60,116 nt of DNA from Lysobacter antibioticus (GCF_001442535.1 NZ_CP013141.1:4706169-4766284); one strand, 5' to 3'; positions 47,787 to 56,237 are shown, numbered from the stretch's first letter. Numbers and translations are program-made. Notes: generated from the sequence alone by a model not told the origin.

Positions 47787-49202
47787 ATGAAACACGACAA
47801 GAATCCGGGCTCGCCCCGGCGGTCACTCAACCCCTGGCGCCTTGGCACGCTCGCTGCCCTGCTGACCTTGACCCTGGGTTCGACCGCACAAACTTCCCTG
47901 CGCTGGCAAAGCCCGCAACCGCAGGCGCCGGTCGCGCGCGCGCAAGGTTTCGACGGCACGCTCGCGCCGGGCCAGCACATCGTCTCGGCGCAGAATCCCA
48001 ACGGCCGCGTGCTGCCGCTTGCGAGCGATTTCGACATCCGCCAATTCGAGGCGATGGCGCAGCAGCTCGTCGCCGACCAGCGCATTCCCGGCATGGCCAT
48101 GGCGGTCGTGCACAACGGCCAGGTCCTCAGCGCACGCGGCTACGGCATCACCGATGTACGCAACGCCGAGCCGATCGACGGCCATACCGTGTTCCGCCTG
48201 GCCTCGCTGTCGAAGAGCTTCGCCGGCACCTTGACCGGCCTGCTCGTCAACGACGGCACCCTGCGCTGGGACAGCAAGCTGGTCGACTACATGCCCAGCT
48301 TCCAACTGGTCGATCCGAACGCCGCGCGCCAGATCACCGTCGCCGACCTGCTCAGCCATCGCGTCGGCCTGACCCACAACACCTATGACCGCGATCTGGA
48401 GAACTACGCCGACTACCGCGTGCTGACCCAGAAGCTGGCCTATGCGCCGATGACCTGCCAGCCCGGCACCTGTTACGGCTACCAGAACATCGCCTTCAGC
48501 CTGATCGGCGACGTCGTGTTCGCCGCGACCGGCGACTTCTATAGCCAGGAAGTGCAGCGCCGTCTGTTCAAGCCGCTCGGCATGAACGATGCCAGCCTCG
48601 GCCTGGAAGGCATCACCGCCAGCGCGCGCTGGGCCAAGCCGCATGTACGCGCTCGCGGCGGCTGGGCCTCGCTGACGCCGAAGCCGACCTATTACCAACT
48701 GCCGCCGGCCGCCGGCGTCAATGCCAGCGCCAGCGACATGGCGCAGTGGCTGATCGCCCAGACCGGCCACCGTCCCGATGTGCTGCCGCTGCCCTTGCTG
48801 GCGACGCTGCACCAACCCTTGGTCGACACCCCGACCGAGATCCGCGGTTCGAGCTGGCGCCGTCAGCGCCTGAGCTCGGCCGGCTACGCGCTGGGCTGGC
48901 GCGTCTACGACTACGCCGGCCACCGCATGGTGTTCCATGCCGGCGCCGTGCAGGGGTATCGCGGCGTGGTCGCACTGCTGCCCGAACGCGATCTCGGCAT
49001 CGCCCTGCTCTGGAACAGCGAAAGCGGCTTGCCGACCGGCATGCTGCCGACGATCCTCGACCGCGCCATCGGCCTGCCGCCGGAGCGTTGGATCGATGTC
49101 GGCTTCGACGACCCGGGTCTGTACGCGGCCGAGTCCAACCCGGCTCAGCAACGCGACCCTAACGGCAGCAACGCGCAGAAATCGACCGCCGCGCCGCGCT
49201 GA
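47787..49202 (+). CDS. Class-C beta-lactamase-like serine hydrolase
   Basis: A 471-aa exported penicillin-binding-fold hydrolase. Signal helix at residues ~18-36. Catalytic triad motifs: SLSK (S140-K143, SxxK), YQN (Y232-N234, YxN) and HAG (H384-G386, in place of KTG). The HxG variant is common in esterases and peptidases of this fold (EstB, D-aminopeptidase types), so an esterase or peptidase role is more likely than resistance to beta-lactams. A TAGAAT -10-like box is at 47747-47752. Followed by a strong hairpin. Confidence 0.9.
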   Translation: MKHDKNPGSPRRSLNPWRLGTLAALLTLTLGSTAQTSLRWQSPQPQAPVARAQGFDGTLAPGQHIVSAQNPNGRVLPLASDFDIRQFEAMAQQLVADQRIPGMAMAVVHNGQVLSARGYGITDVRNAEPIDGHTVFRLASLSKSFAGTLTGLLVNDGTLRWDSKLVDYMPSFQLVDPNAARQITVADLLSHRVGLTHNTYDRDLENYADYRVLTQKLAYAPMTCQPGTCYGYQNIAFSLIGDVVFAATGDFYSQEVQRRLFKPLGMNDASLGLEGITASARWAKPHVRARGGWASLTPKPTYYQLPPAAGVNASASDMAQWLIAQTGHRPDVLPLPLLATLHQPLVDTPTEIRGSSWRRQRLSSAGYALGWRVYDYAGHRMVFHAGAVQGYRGVVALLPERDLGIALLWNSESGLPTGMLPTILDRAIGLPPERWIDVGFDDPGLYAAESNPAQQRDPNGSNAQKSTAAPR

Positions 49203-49240
49203 GGCGCGAGCGCTCCACCGGCGCGACCGGTGGCCGGATA

Positions 49241-49279
49241 CGAAACGGGCCGCGGCAATGCCGCGGCCCGTTTCGTTTC
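49241..49279. terminator. Long perfect hairpin after the serine hydrolase gene
   Basis: CGAAACGGGCCGCGGC-AAT-GCCGCGGCCCGTTTCG (16-bp stem) followed by TTTC. It is placed to serve both convergent genes. Confidence 0.8.
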
Positions 49280-49353
49280 AAGCCGGGTTTCAAACTCGCC
49301 GGCACGGCTACCAAGCGGCCCGACGCAGGCCGCTGGCGGACCGTAGACGGCGC

Positions 49354-49887
49354 TCAGCGCGGCTGTTCTTCGAGCACCCGCTTGAGCTTGGCCAGGCCCT
49401 TGTCGTAGTCCTTGCCGACCATCTTGTCGAGCACCAGGCCGAACCAGCGCGAGACCAGGTTGTTGCCGTGCGCGCTATCCAGCGACCAGGTCACGCGGGT
49501 GCCGTCGCCCTCGGCCTTGAGGTCGAAGGTGCCGACCGCCTGGGTGCCGTCGAAGTCGAGCGCGTTGACGACCTTCTGCTGCGGCACCGACTCGGCGATG
49601 CGCTGGCTGCCCTTGCCGACCTTCGCGCCTTCCCAGGCCAGCGACGCACCGACGCCGGACTCGGGACCGCTGTAGACGTATTTCGCGGTCGGCTCCAGCT
49701 CGTACCACGGCGACCACTCGTTGAAGCGCTTATAGGAATCGAGCATGGCGTGGACTTCGCCGGGCGGCCGGTCGATCGCGATCGATCGTTCGACGTGGGT
49801 CTTGTCCGGCAGCAGGAAGCCGCCGACCACGAACACCAGAGCGAGCAGTACGACGAGATACAGCAATCCCTTCAGCAAGGCTTTCAT
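49354..49887 (-). CDS. SRPBCC (START-like) family protein with N-terminal anchor
   Basis: A 177-aa protein. Helix at residues 4-25 (LLKGLLYLVVLLALVFVVGGFLL), then an SRPBCC/polyketide-cyclase-like domain: HVERSIAIDRPPGEVHAMLDSYKRFNEWSPWYELEP at the start, VTWSLDSAHGNNLVSRWFGLVLDKMVGKDYDKGLAKLK at the end. These bind hydrophobic ligands; the ligand is unknown. Convergent with the serine hydrolase gene. Confidence 0.87.
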   Translation of the reverse strand: MKALLKGLLYLVVLLALVFVVGGFLLPDKTHVERSIAIDRPPGEVHAMLDSYKRFNEWSPWYELEPTAKYVYSGPESGVGASLAWEGAKVGKGSQRIAESVPQQKVVNALDFDGTQAVGTFDLKAEGDGTRVTWSLDSAHGNNLVSRWFGLVLDKMVGKDYDKGLAKLKRVLEEQPR

Positions 49888-50090
49888 GGCGCTTCCCGGG
49901 TTTTTGGACCAGGCCCGATCCTAACCGCTGCCGTGGCGATCGGAAGCGATCGCGCCGGGCTCGCCGACGAGAGGCGGCGCCGCCAGTACTCCCCTCTTTG
50001 AAAAAGAGCAGTTGGGGGGAGATTTGCTCTTGGCGCCTCGGCGTGTGGAAGTCGGGTGTCCGCGAAAGTAAAAGCCGACCCAGCCGGGAC

Positions 50091-50440
50091 TGTTCGCCCG
50101 CCCGGCCCTCGCGCATAGCGCTCGGGCGTTCGCAAAGGCGCGAGCCAGCGGCTGGGAAGTCTTTCGCCCGCCCGGCCCTCGCGCGTAGCGCTCGGGCGTT
50201 CGCAAAGGCGCGAGCCAGTGGCTGGGAAGTCTTTCGCCCGCCCGGCCCTCGCGCATGGCGCTCGGGCGTTCGCGAAGGCGCGAGCCAGTGGCTGGGAAGT
50301 CTTTCGCCCGCCCGGCCCTCGCGCATAGCGCTCGGGCGTTCGCGACGGCGCGAGCCAGTGGCTGGGGAGTCTTTCGCTCGCCCGGCCCTCGCGCATAGCG
50401 CTCGGGCGTTCGCAAAGGCGCGAGCCAATGGCTCGCAAGC
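50091..50440. repeat. Five tandem 70-bp repeats
   Basis: CCCGGCCCTCGCGC recurs at 50101, 50171, 50241, 50311 and 50381, an exact 70-bp period. Each unit reads GAAGTCTTTCGCCCG, CCCGGCCCTCGCGCATAGCG, CTCGGGCGTTCGCAAAGGCG, then CGAGCCAGTGGCTGG, with few substitutions. The last unit ends in GCGAGCCAATGGCTCGC, a full hairpin. 70 is not a multiple of three, so the three overlapping minus-strand frames that stay open across it are by-products. Unit core matches the interior of the 33421-33579 element. There are no unique spacers, so it is not CRISPR. 49888-50090 shows nothing else. Confidence 0.9.
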
Positions 50441-50455
50441 GCCTTTGCTCACCCC

Positions 50456-50493
50456 AAAAAAAAACTCTCCCCCCGCCTGGGCTGCGGGGAGAG
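50456..50493 (-). terminator. Rho-independent terminator of the H1-like gene
   Basis: On the minus strand CTCTCCCC..GGGGAGAG is followed by nine T residues (complement of 50456-50464), 35 nt after the stop codon. Confidence 0.88.
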
Positions 50494-50527
50494 AGCTTGA
50501 TTACGGCTTAATCGGGGTTTTTCTTAT

Positions 50528-50989
50528 TTAGATCAGCGGAGCCGGGGTGGCCGGCAACGCAGCTGCAGCCTTGGACTTGCGGGCCTTCTTGGCAGCCTTC
50601 TTCGGGGCCTTCTTGGCGGCCTTCTTAGCAGTCTTCTTGGCAGCCTTCTTGGCGGCCTTCTTCGGGGCCTTCTTAGCCGCCTTCTTGGCGGTCTTCTTGG
50701 CGGCCTTCTTCACAGCCTTCTTGGCGGTCTTCTTGGTCGCCTTCTTGGCGGCCTTCTTGGCGGTCTTCTTAGCAGTCTTCTTGGTCGCCTTCTTCGCAGT
50801 CTTCTTGGCCGTCTTCTTGGTGGCCTTGCGTGCGGTCTTCTTGGCGGCCTTCTTCACGGTCTTCTTGGCTGCTTTCTTGGCGGTCTTCTTGGTGGCCTTC
50901 TTGGCAACCTTCTTCGCGCCAGCTTTCTTAACAGCCTTCTTCGTCGCCTTCTTGGCGGCGGACTTCTTAGCAGCTTTCTTAACGGCCAT
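50528..50989 (-). CDS. Histone H1-like Lys/Ala-rich nucleoid protein
   Basis: A 153-aa, extremely basic protein made of KKxAKKAxKKTAKK-type repeats from residue 4 to ~140, with a short neutral tail (AAAALPATPAPLI). Composition equals the C-terminal tail of eukaryotic H1 and the bacterial AlgP/HctB-like proteins. It should bind DNA non-specifically and compact or organise the nucleoid. Start MAVKKAAKKSAAKKATKK is unambiguous. The DNA repeats with a short period, so its length is probably variable between strains. The leader contains an internal promoter-terminator unit (51221-51476). Confidence 0.92.
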   Translation of the reverse strand: MAVKKAAKKSAAKKATKKAVKKAGAKKVAKKATKKTAKKAAKKTVKKAAKKTARKATKKTAKKTAKKATKKTAKKTAKKAAKKATKKTAKKAVKKAAKKTAKKAAKKAPKKAAKKAAKKTAKKAAKKAPKKAAKKARKSKAAAALPATPAPLI

Positions 50990-51220
50990 GTGATGGCTCC
51001 TCGTCAGTGGTGATCAGGGATTGATCAGTGGTGGTGCGGTAAGCCCAGTGGAAAGGGACTCTGTGAAGACAGAGCCGCGGGAGTCGGACCCGCGTGCAAC
51101 CGCCGACGCGCACTGCGCGCCGGAACGGATCGGGGATCGCATCCGGCCGCAGGCGCGGCGGGACCGATGGCGCATCCGCCGGAAAGGCGGACGGAGGGGG
51201 CCGCAAAGGGGCGCGGCCAA

Positions 51221-51254
51221 ACAAAAACCCGGCCCGCCGAACGCGAACCGGGTT
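51221..51254 (-). terminator. Rho-independent terminator upstream of the H1-like gene
   Basis: Minus strand: AACCCGG..(15 nt)..CCGGGTT followed by TTTGT. It lies ~190 nt downstream of the promoter at 51448-51476 and ~230 nt upstream of the H1-like ATG. Confidence 0.7.
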
Positions 51255-51441
51255 GCATGGAACAGGACGCCAACGATGTCATCTGGGTTTTGGATGTCAT
51301 CGGCGAAGAGAGTGCGGTCAACATTTCTGCAGAGGAAGCGAATCCTGCGTCCACCGTTTTGACTGTCCGGGCGGAGGTCCGTTTTGTGCTGCATGTTGTC
51401 GCGCTGGGTTTTCTCACTCTCGTCTGCAGGAAACGTCTGCT
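51221..51441 (-). ncRNA. Candidate ~220-nt small RNA or attenuated leader
   Basis: It is defined by a near-consensus promoter (TTGACA-17-TAGGTT) and an intrinsic terminator on the same strand, with no convincing protein between them. The interval contains the direct repeat GATGACATC twice (ATGACATCCAAAACCCAGATGACATC region) and two CAAAACGG copies. It could be a free sRNA or a leader whose terminator limits read-through into the H1-like gene. It does not resemble 6S RNA or other common RNAs that I know. Confidence 0.45.
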
Positions 51442-51447
51442 GGGCGA

Positions 51448-51476
51448 AACCTAATCACGCTTTTTCATACTGTCAA
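51448..51476 (-). promoter_or_regulatory. Strong sigma-70 promoter reading toward the H1-like gene
   Basis: On the minus strand TTGACA (51476-51471), a 17-nt spacer containing GTATGAAAAAGCGTGAT, and TAGGTT (51453-51448). The -35 is a perfect consensus. Confidence 0.7.
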
Positions 51477-52651
51477 CAACCGAGCCTATTTTTTTTCCGG
51501 GCCGCCCGCCCCGGCGACCGCGGCGTCGGTGGCGCACGCGTTCGTCGAGTGCGCGCGCGCGCATCCGACCGATTCGCGATGCGTTTCTTTCGACATCGCT
51601 GAAACCCAAGCGTGGCGCGGGTTTCGGCGATGCGATGTTTTTTCGCGCGGAGTTTTTTCGATAACGCGCGTCGCCGCGCGAGGCTGTCGAAGGCGATCTG
51701 CGAAGGCGAATCCGGAAGAAAAAATTCCGGTCCGCGGCAGGCGCGGATTTCGCGTCGCACAAGCCGAATTGCGCGAAACTGCGCGAACCGTTTTTGGCCT
51801 CCAGCGACGTTCGACGGCCGCCTCGTCGGAGCGACGAGCATGCCGACGCGACGACTCGCTCGCTCGAACGACGGCGACGAACGACGTCGCCGAGCATGTG
51901 TGCCTGCACCTTGGCGGCGCCGACGAACGGCAACGCCGGCACGCGAGGCGACGACCGTTCGTCTGCCGAAGTCGCCGCGCTCGCGCCTCGACGCAGCGCG
52001 AGCGCGGCGAAGTGGAAAGCGTTTTCCGACAGCCGCGACGACCGACCCCTCGACCGCATCCGGCGTTCGCCGACGGCATCGCCGGTCCGTCGCGACGATT
52101 CGCCGGCTCGCAAAAAAACGCTTGTTTTCGGCACTTCGGCGTTGAGCGCATCGATCGCGCGCGACTCGGCCCGCTGCCTCGACGAGCACGGCAAGGGTCG
52201 CGCCGCGCCGGTCTCGACCGCTCCGCTGCGAGTCGTCGCGAGCGGCGTCGACTGCCGGCGACGCGAGGTTCGCAGCGAGCGAGCGGCGGCGCTCTTCACC
52301 TCGAGTCCACGCGTCGCGCTCGGGCGTCTTGTCGGTACGAGGCGCCGTCGTCGGCCGGGTTCGCGCCGTCGCGACCGGGTTCCGGCAAACCGGCGATGCG
52401 TGCTCGGCGCGCGCGACGGCATCGGTACCGTCGCGACATCGAACGCCGCCGGCACGCGTCGGCCGATCTCCGGTTCGCCCTCCGCTCAGCGCCGCCTCGT
52501 CGCTCCACAACGACCGCTCGTCGGCTGCGTTCGCCGGGCGCGGCGGCGAGACCGGCATCGAACGCGCGCTCCGAAACCGCGCCGCCCAAAACGAAAACGG
52601 GGAGCGGAGAGCCGGCTGCCGCGATCGCGGTCCGGTTCTGCGCTCCCCGCT
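51477..52651. other. Gene-free CpG-saturated block
   Basis: About 1.2 kb with no recognisable gene. CG dinucleotides dominate (runs such as GACGAACGACGTCGCCGAG), with scattered T or A runs. Several frames on both strands stay open, giving Arg/Ala/Ser-rich products with no motif. Local hairpins are many: TCGCTGAAACCC/GGGTTTCGGCGA (51596-51630, followed by a T6 run), CCGGAA/TTCCGG (~51712-51730), CTCGTCG/CGACGAG (51822-51838), CGGCGAC/GTCGCCG (51872-51892). Such composition makes chance hairpins likely. Neither composition nor codon pattern resembles the flanking genes. Confidence 0.7.
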
Positions 52652-52674
52652 ACCGTCGCCCTCAGGGCGACGGT
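52652..52674 (-). terminator. Hairpin downstream of gcvH
   Basis: ACCGTCGCCC / GGGCGACGGT with a 3-nt loop, 17 nt after the gcvH stop. No T-run. Confidence 0.5.
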
Positions 52675-52690
52675 GCCGGATCGGCTGGGA

Positions 52691-53086
52691 TCAGTGGTCG
52701 TCTTCTTCGAGCAGCTCGGCGTAGTCGTCCGGAGCGAGCAGTTCGTTGAGCTGGTCCGGCTCGTCGATCTCGACGGTGAAGATCCAACCCTCGCCGTAGG
52801 CGTCTTCGTTGATCGTTTCCGGCTTGTCCGCCAGCGCGGCGTTGACCGCGGTCACGGTGCCGGAGACCGGCGAATAGACGTCGGAGGCGGCCTTGACCGA
52901 TTCGACCACCGCCGAGGCGGTGCCGGCTTCGACGCGGTCGCCGATGTTCGGCAGTTCGACGTAGACCAGGTCGCCGAGCAGGCCTTGGGCATGGTCGGAG
53001 ATGCCGACCGTGACTTTGCCGTCGCCTTCGACGCGGGCCCACTCGTGGGATTTCATAAACTTCAGATCGCCGGGGATTTCACTCAT
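52691..53086 (-). CDS. gcvH: Glycine cleavage system H protein
   Basis: A 131-aa lipoyl carrier that shuttles the aminomethyl group between the P, T and L proteins of glycine cleavage. The lipoylated lysine is K65 in [54 protein letters not shown] and [16 protein letters not shown] are family-typical. A TAAACT -10-like box lies at 53135-53130 on the minus strand. It is separate from gcvT, with an isomerase gene between. Confidence 0.97.
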   Translation of the reverse strand: MSEIPGDLKFMKSHEWARVEGDGKVTVGISDHAQGLLGDLVYVELPNIGDRVEAGTASAVVESVKAASDVYSPVSGTVTAVNAALADKPETINEDAYGEGWIFTVEIDEPDQLNELLAPDDYAELLEEDDH

Positions 53087-53190
53087 GGCTGGCCTCGAAC
53101 GTGACGGGAGCGGCTGGTAATGGCGGGTAGTTTAACGATGCGGGCGCGACATGCCACAGGGGCGGCGGCCGGGACGCCGGACGGGCGCAT

Positions 53191-53826
53191 TCAACTCGCC
53201 CTCCCGCCGTCGTCGATCCGGTACGGCGCGCGAGCGCTGAGCAGCGCCTCGCGCAGCGCCTCGACGCGATCCTGGCCCCAGAACGGTTCGCCGCGCAGCA
53301 CGTAGCCGGGCAGGCCCGGCAGGTCGGCGGCGATCGCCTGTGCGGTGTAATCCTGATAGCGCGCGGCGACCTCGGCGGTCCCGGCGGCGGCGATCGTCGC
53401 CTCCGCATCGTGACCGTGATCGCGCAACAGGCGCGCGACCGTGTCGCGATCGGCCAGGTCCTGGTCGTGCGCCCAGATCGCTCGGAACGCGGCGTCCATG
53501 TAGGCGGCCGGATCGGCGCCGCCCTCGACCAGGGCGATCGCGCAGCGATCGGCCAGGCCGGGATCGACCGGGAAGAACTTCGGCGCCAGGTTCAAGGGCA
53601 GCGCGCGCTGCTCGCGTGCGCGCTGCAACTCGTACAGACGGTAACGCTGCCGGGCCGGCGCGCGCTGGCCGAGCGGCAGGCCGCCGTTGGCGGCGAACAG
53701 CTCGAAGATGCGCACCGGCTTGTAGACCAGGCGCGCGCCGCTCGCCTGCGCCGCCTCGAGCACGGCGGCGTGCCCGAGGTAGGCATAGGGCGAGATCAGG
53801 CTGAAGTAGTACTCGATGTCGACCAT
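53191..53826 (-). CDS. DsbA-fold 2-hydroxychromene-2-carboxylate isomerase family protein
   Basis: A 211-aa glutathione-transferase-kappa-like protein. The N terminus YYFSLISPYAYLGHAAVLEAA has the catalytic Ser in SxxSPY position of the HCCA isomerase family. RIFELFAANGGLPLGQRAPARQRYRLYELQR and the C-terminal LPGLPGYVLRGEPFWGQDRVEALREAL complete it. HCCA isomerase works in naphthalene breakdown; no such genes are nearby, so a glutathione-dependent detoxification role is the safer view. It starts 14 nt after gcvT and is probably co-transcribed with it. Confidence 0.87.
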   Translation of the reverse strand: MVDIEYYFSLISPYAYLGHAAVLEAAQASGARLVYKPVRIFELFAANGGLPLGQRAPARQRYRLYELQRAREQRALPLNLAPKFFPVDPGLADRCAIALVEGGADPAAYMDAAFRAIWAHDQDLADRDTVARLLRDHGHDAEATIAAAGTAEVAARYQDYTAQAIAADLPGLPGYVLRGEPFWGQDRVEALREALLSARAPYRIDDGGRAS

Positions 53827-53840
53827 GGCCGCGGCGCCGG

Positions 53841-54962
53841 TCAGACCAGCACGCCGTCCTGGGCCTGGCCGTCGCGCACGAACGGGAACTTCACCACCCG
53901 CACCGGCACTTCCTTGCCGCGGATGTCGACGCGGACGTTGCCGGCGCTGCCGAACGGAATCTCGCCGGCCGGCACGCGCGCGAACGCGATCGACTTGTTC
54001 AGCGTCGGCGAGAAGGTCCCCGAGAGGATCTCGCCCTCGCCGTGCGCGGTCAGCACCTTCTGGCCGTGGCGCAACACGCCCTTCTCGTCCATGACCAGGC
54101 CGATCATCTGGCGCGCGCTGCCGGCGGCCTTGAGCTGTTCGAGCGGCTGGCGGCCGATGAAGTCGCGGCCTTCGTCCAGGGCAATGGTCCAGGCCAGCGC
54201 GGCTTCGTAGGGCGACACGCTGTCGTCCATGTCCTGGCCGTAGAGGTTCATGCCGGCTTCCAGGCGCAGGGTGTCGCGCGCGCCGAGGCCGGCCGGCTTG
54301 ACGCCCGCGGCGAGCAGCGCGTCCCACAGCGCCACCGCGCGGTCTTCCGGCACCACCACTTCGAAACCGTCTTCGCCGGTGTAGCCGGTGCGGGCGACGA
54401 ACAGCTCGATGCCGTCGGCGGTCCGGGCTTGCCCGGCGACGAACTTGCCGAGCTTGCCGATGCGGGCGCGGTCTTCCTCGCGCAGCAGGCCGATCAGCTT
54501 GTCGCGCGCGCTCGGGCCCTGCACCGCGATCATCGCCAGTTCCGGACGTTCCTTGACCTCGACGCCGTAGGCCTTGGCCTGCTCGCCGATCCAGGCCAGG
54601 TCTTTTTCGCGGGTGGCGGCGTTGACCACCAGGCGGAAGAATTCTTCCTCGAGGAAATACACGATCAGATCGTCGATCACGCCGCCCTGCGGGTTGAGCA
54701 TGCAGGTGTATAGCGCCTTGCCCGACTTCTGCAGCTTGTCGACCGAGTTGGCGACCAGGTGGCGCAGGAACTCGCGCACGCGCGCGCCGCGCAGGTCGAC
54801 CACGGTCATGTGGCTGACGTCGAACATGCCGGCGTCGCGACGCACCTGGTGATGCTCCTCGATCTGCGAGCCGTAGCTGATCGGCATGTCCCAGCCGCCG
54901 AAATCCACCATCTTGGCGCCGAGTGCGCGATGGGCGTCGTTGAGGATGGTCTTCTGGCTCAT
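53841..54962 (-). CDS. gcvT: Aminomethyltransferase (glycine cleavage T protein)
   Basis: A 373-aa folate enzyme that takes the methylene group from the H protein to tetrahydrofolate. Signature: [36 protein letters not shown], then [33 protein letters not shown] and [22 protein letters not shown]. Length equals E. coli GcvT (364 aa) within range. Start [17 protein letters not shown] is well supported. The leader is short, with no glycine riboswitch. Confidence 0.97.
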   Translation of the reverse strand: MSQKTILNDAHRALGAKMVDFGGWDMPISYGSQIEEHHQVRRDAGMFDVSHMTVVDLRGARVREFLRHLVANSVDKLQKSGKALYTCMLNPQGGVIDDLIVYFLEEEFFRLVVNAATREKDLAWIGEQAKAYGVEVKERPELAMIAVQGPSARDKLIGLLREEDRARIGKLGKFVAGQARTADGIELFVARTGYTGEDGFEVVVPEDRAVALWDALLAAGVKPAGLGARDTLRLEAGMNLYGQDMDDSVSPYEAALAWTIALDEGRDFIGRQPLEQLKAAGSARQMIGLVMDEKGVLRHGQKVLTAHGEGEILSGTFSPTLNKSIAFARVPAGEIPFGSAGNVRVDIRGKEVPVRVVKFPFVRDGQAQDGVLV

Positions 54963-55000
54963 GGGGCGCTGCCTGCTCTGCTGGGGAGGTTGAGCCGGCG

Positions 55001-55006
55001 ATTATC
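55001..55006 (-). promoter_or_regulatory. Extended -10 promoter of gcvT
   Basis: Minus-strand TGGGATAAT (GATAAT at 55006-55001 with the TG extension), ~40 nt before the gcvT ATG. Confidence 0.5.
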
Positions 55007-55079
55007 CCAGAAGCGCGCGCCGCCCGTGGCAACGTATTTCGGTACGCAAGCGCATGGACGCGCAAGGCCTGCTTTCGGG

Positions 55080-55103
55080 GTAGCGACGGCGCGAGCCGCG
55101 ACC
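55080..55103 (+). repeat. Single GTAG-headed REP unit
   Basis: GTAGCGACGGCGCGAGCCGC then GACC. One-unit member of the family at 4770-4853 and 11227-11334. The remaining 200 bp up to 55261 show nothing recognisable. Confidence 0.65.
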
Positions 55104-55261
55104 GCGAAAACACTGTGACAACACGCGGGGTTCCGCATTCCCGGCTCGCATCGCTGCTGCCCACGCAGCGAAGAGTCCGGGGCGATCTGGCGCGAAGCCC
55201 GGGGCGGATGCCCTGCGACGGTCTGCGCGGTCGCGCGCTGGCTGCTGTTCCGCGGCCGGTT

Positions 55262-55789
55262 CTATTCCCCTTCGGCGCCTTCGTTGTAACAACTTACTTC
55301 GGTTGGCTTGACCTCGACGAAGCGGCCTTTATGGCGGTCCAGGCGCACCGCCCAACGCGAGGCGTCGAACATCTCGCGTGTTTCGGCATTCTCGACCGCG
55401 GTATCGATGACGGCGATCACACCGGGATCGCCGACGCCATCGATGACACAGGTCGAAATCGACACGCGTTCGCCGCGCAGCAGCTTCGGGTACGGCACCA
55501 CGTCGGTGATCTTCCAGCGCGCCTCGTTGCCGATCCGGCCGACCAGTTCGGCGGCGTAGAACTTCAGCGAACGGTCCTCGGCGTCATCGATGGTGCCGAT
55601 GCTGCGCGCGCAGATCTGCTCGGCACTGCGCCCGGAGCCGACGCAGCCGCCGGTGTTGGACTTGAAGCCGTCCGGGAACGGCGGCACCACGCGCCCGATC
55701 CAGGTCTCGCTGCCGTGCGATTCGCCGGCCGGACAGGGAACGACCGTGCACAGCAACGCGACCATCGCCGATGTGCGCAGGGCCGTCAT
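55262..55789 (-). CDS. Putative exported protein, function unknown
   Basis: A 175-aa protein with a short signal-like start (MTALRTSAMVALLCTVVPCPA) and a mature part with four Cys (GGCVGSG, QICARS, STCVID, VSCYNE) suited to disulfides. IGTIDDAEDRSLKFYAAELVGRIGNEARWKITDV is its most structured part. No family recognised. It begins 4 nt after the nfeD-like stop, so it is the third gene of the qmcA-nfeD operon. Confidence 0.7.
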   Translation of the reverse strand: MTALRTSAMVALLCTVVPCPAGESHGSETWIGRVVPPFPDGFKSNTGGCVGSGRSAEQICARSIGTIDDAEDRSLKFYAAELVGRIGNEARWKITDVVPYPKLLRGERVSISTCVIDGVGDPGVIAVIDTAVENAETREMFDASRWAVRLDRHKGRFVEVKPTEVSCYNEGAEGE

Positions 55790-55793
55790 CGCC

Positions 55794-56234
55794 TCAGGTC
55801 ACCGCTTCGACCCGCAGGGTCATGCCGTCGGTGCCGATCACGCGCACGGCGGCTCCGGCCGGCAGCTCCGGGCCGGTCACGTCCCAGTACGCATCGGCGA
55901 TCTGCACCCGCCCGCTGCCCTGGACGATGCCGCGCTCCAGGGTCACCACGCGGCCGACGAGTTGGTCGGCGCGGCGGTTGAGCAAGGGCCGGTCGCTCTG
56001 GCGCTCGCGGCCGCGGAACCAGGTGCGGTAGACCTGGATCGAGACGAAGCTGAGCAACACGAATGCGGCCACCTGGGCCAGCACGGTCAACCCCGGGAAC
56101 ACCAGCACCAACCCGAACACGACCGCCGCGGCTAGGCCGAGCCAGAGCATGAAAGCGCCGGGCGCCATGGCTTCGGCCGCGAACAGCAGCAGCGCGATCG
56201 CGGCCCAGGTCACGGTCTGCCAATTCCACGACAT
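55794..56234 (-). CDS. NfeD-like membrane protein
   Basis: A 146-aa short NfeD (NfeD1b type). Three or four helices (TWAAIALLLFAAEAMAPGAFMLWLGLAAAVVFGLVLVFPGLTVLAQVAAFVLLSF region, described by its ends) precede a C-terminal OB-fold domain (LVGRVVTLERGIVQGSGRVQIADAYWDVTGPELPAGAAVRVIGTDG). Such proteins accompany SPFH proteins and tune membrane microdomains. Here it follows the SPFH gene by 3 nt, the classic pairing. Confidence 0.92.
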   Translation of the reverse strand: MSWNWQTVTWAAIALLLFAAEAMAPGAFMLWLGLAAAVVFGLVLVFPGLTVLAQVAAFVLLSFVSIQVYRTWFRGRERQSDRPLLNRRADQLVGRVVTLERGIVQGSGRVQIADAYWDVTGPELPAGAAVRVIGTDGMTLRVEAVT

Positions 56235-56237
56235 GGC

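Noticed and set aside
47787..49202. Beta-lactam resistance gene
   Set aside because: SxxK and YxN are present but the third motif is HAG instead of KTG, which fits esterase/peptidase relatives better.
50091..50440. CRISPR array
   Set aside because: Units are contiguous and near-identical along their whole 70 bp with no unique spacers, and there are no cas genes.
49730..50452. Three overlapping minus-strand frames of ~160-240 codons over the 70-bp array
   Set aside because: The 70-bp period shifts the frame each unit, so all three frames carry the same peptide in rotation. This is a by-product of the repeat, not a gene.
51256..51454. Plus-strand 65-codon frame (MEQDANDVIWVLDV...)
   Set aside because: It has no ribosome site, begins inside the terminator stem, and is antisense to the promoter-terminator unit. 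Left as possible but unsupported.
51094..53104. Long plus- and minus-strand frames through 51.1-53.1 kb
   Set aside because: Several frames are open at once, products are Arg-rich without motifs, and two run antisense into gcvH. Composition explains them.
54963..55100. Glycine riboswitch upstream of gcvT
   Set aside because: The promoter -10 is only ~40 nt from the ATG, leaving no room, and no glycine-aptamer core is seen.
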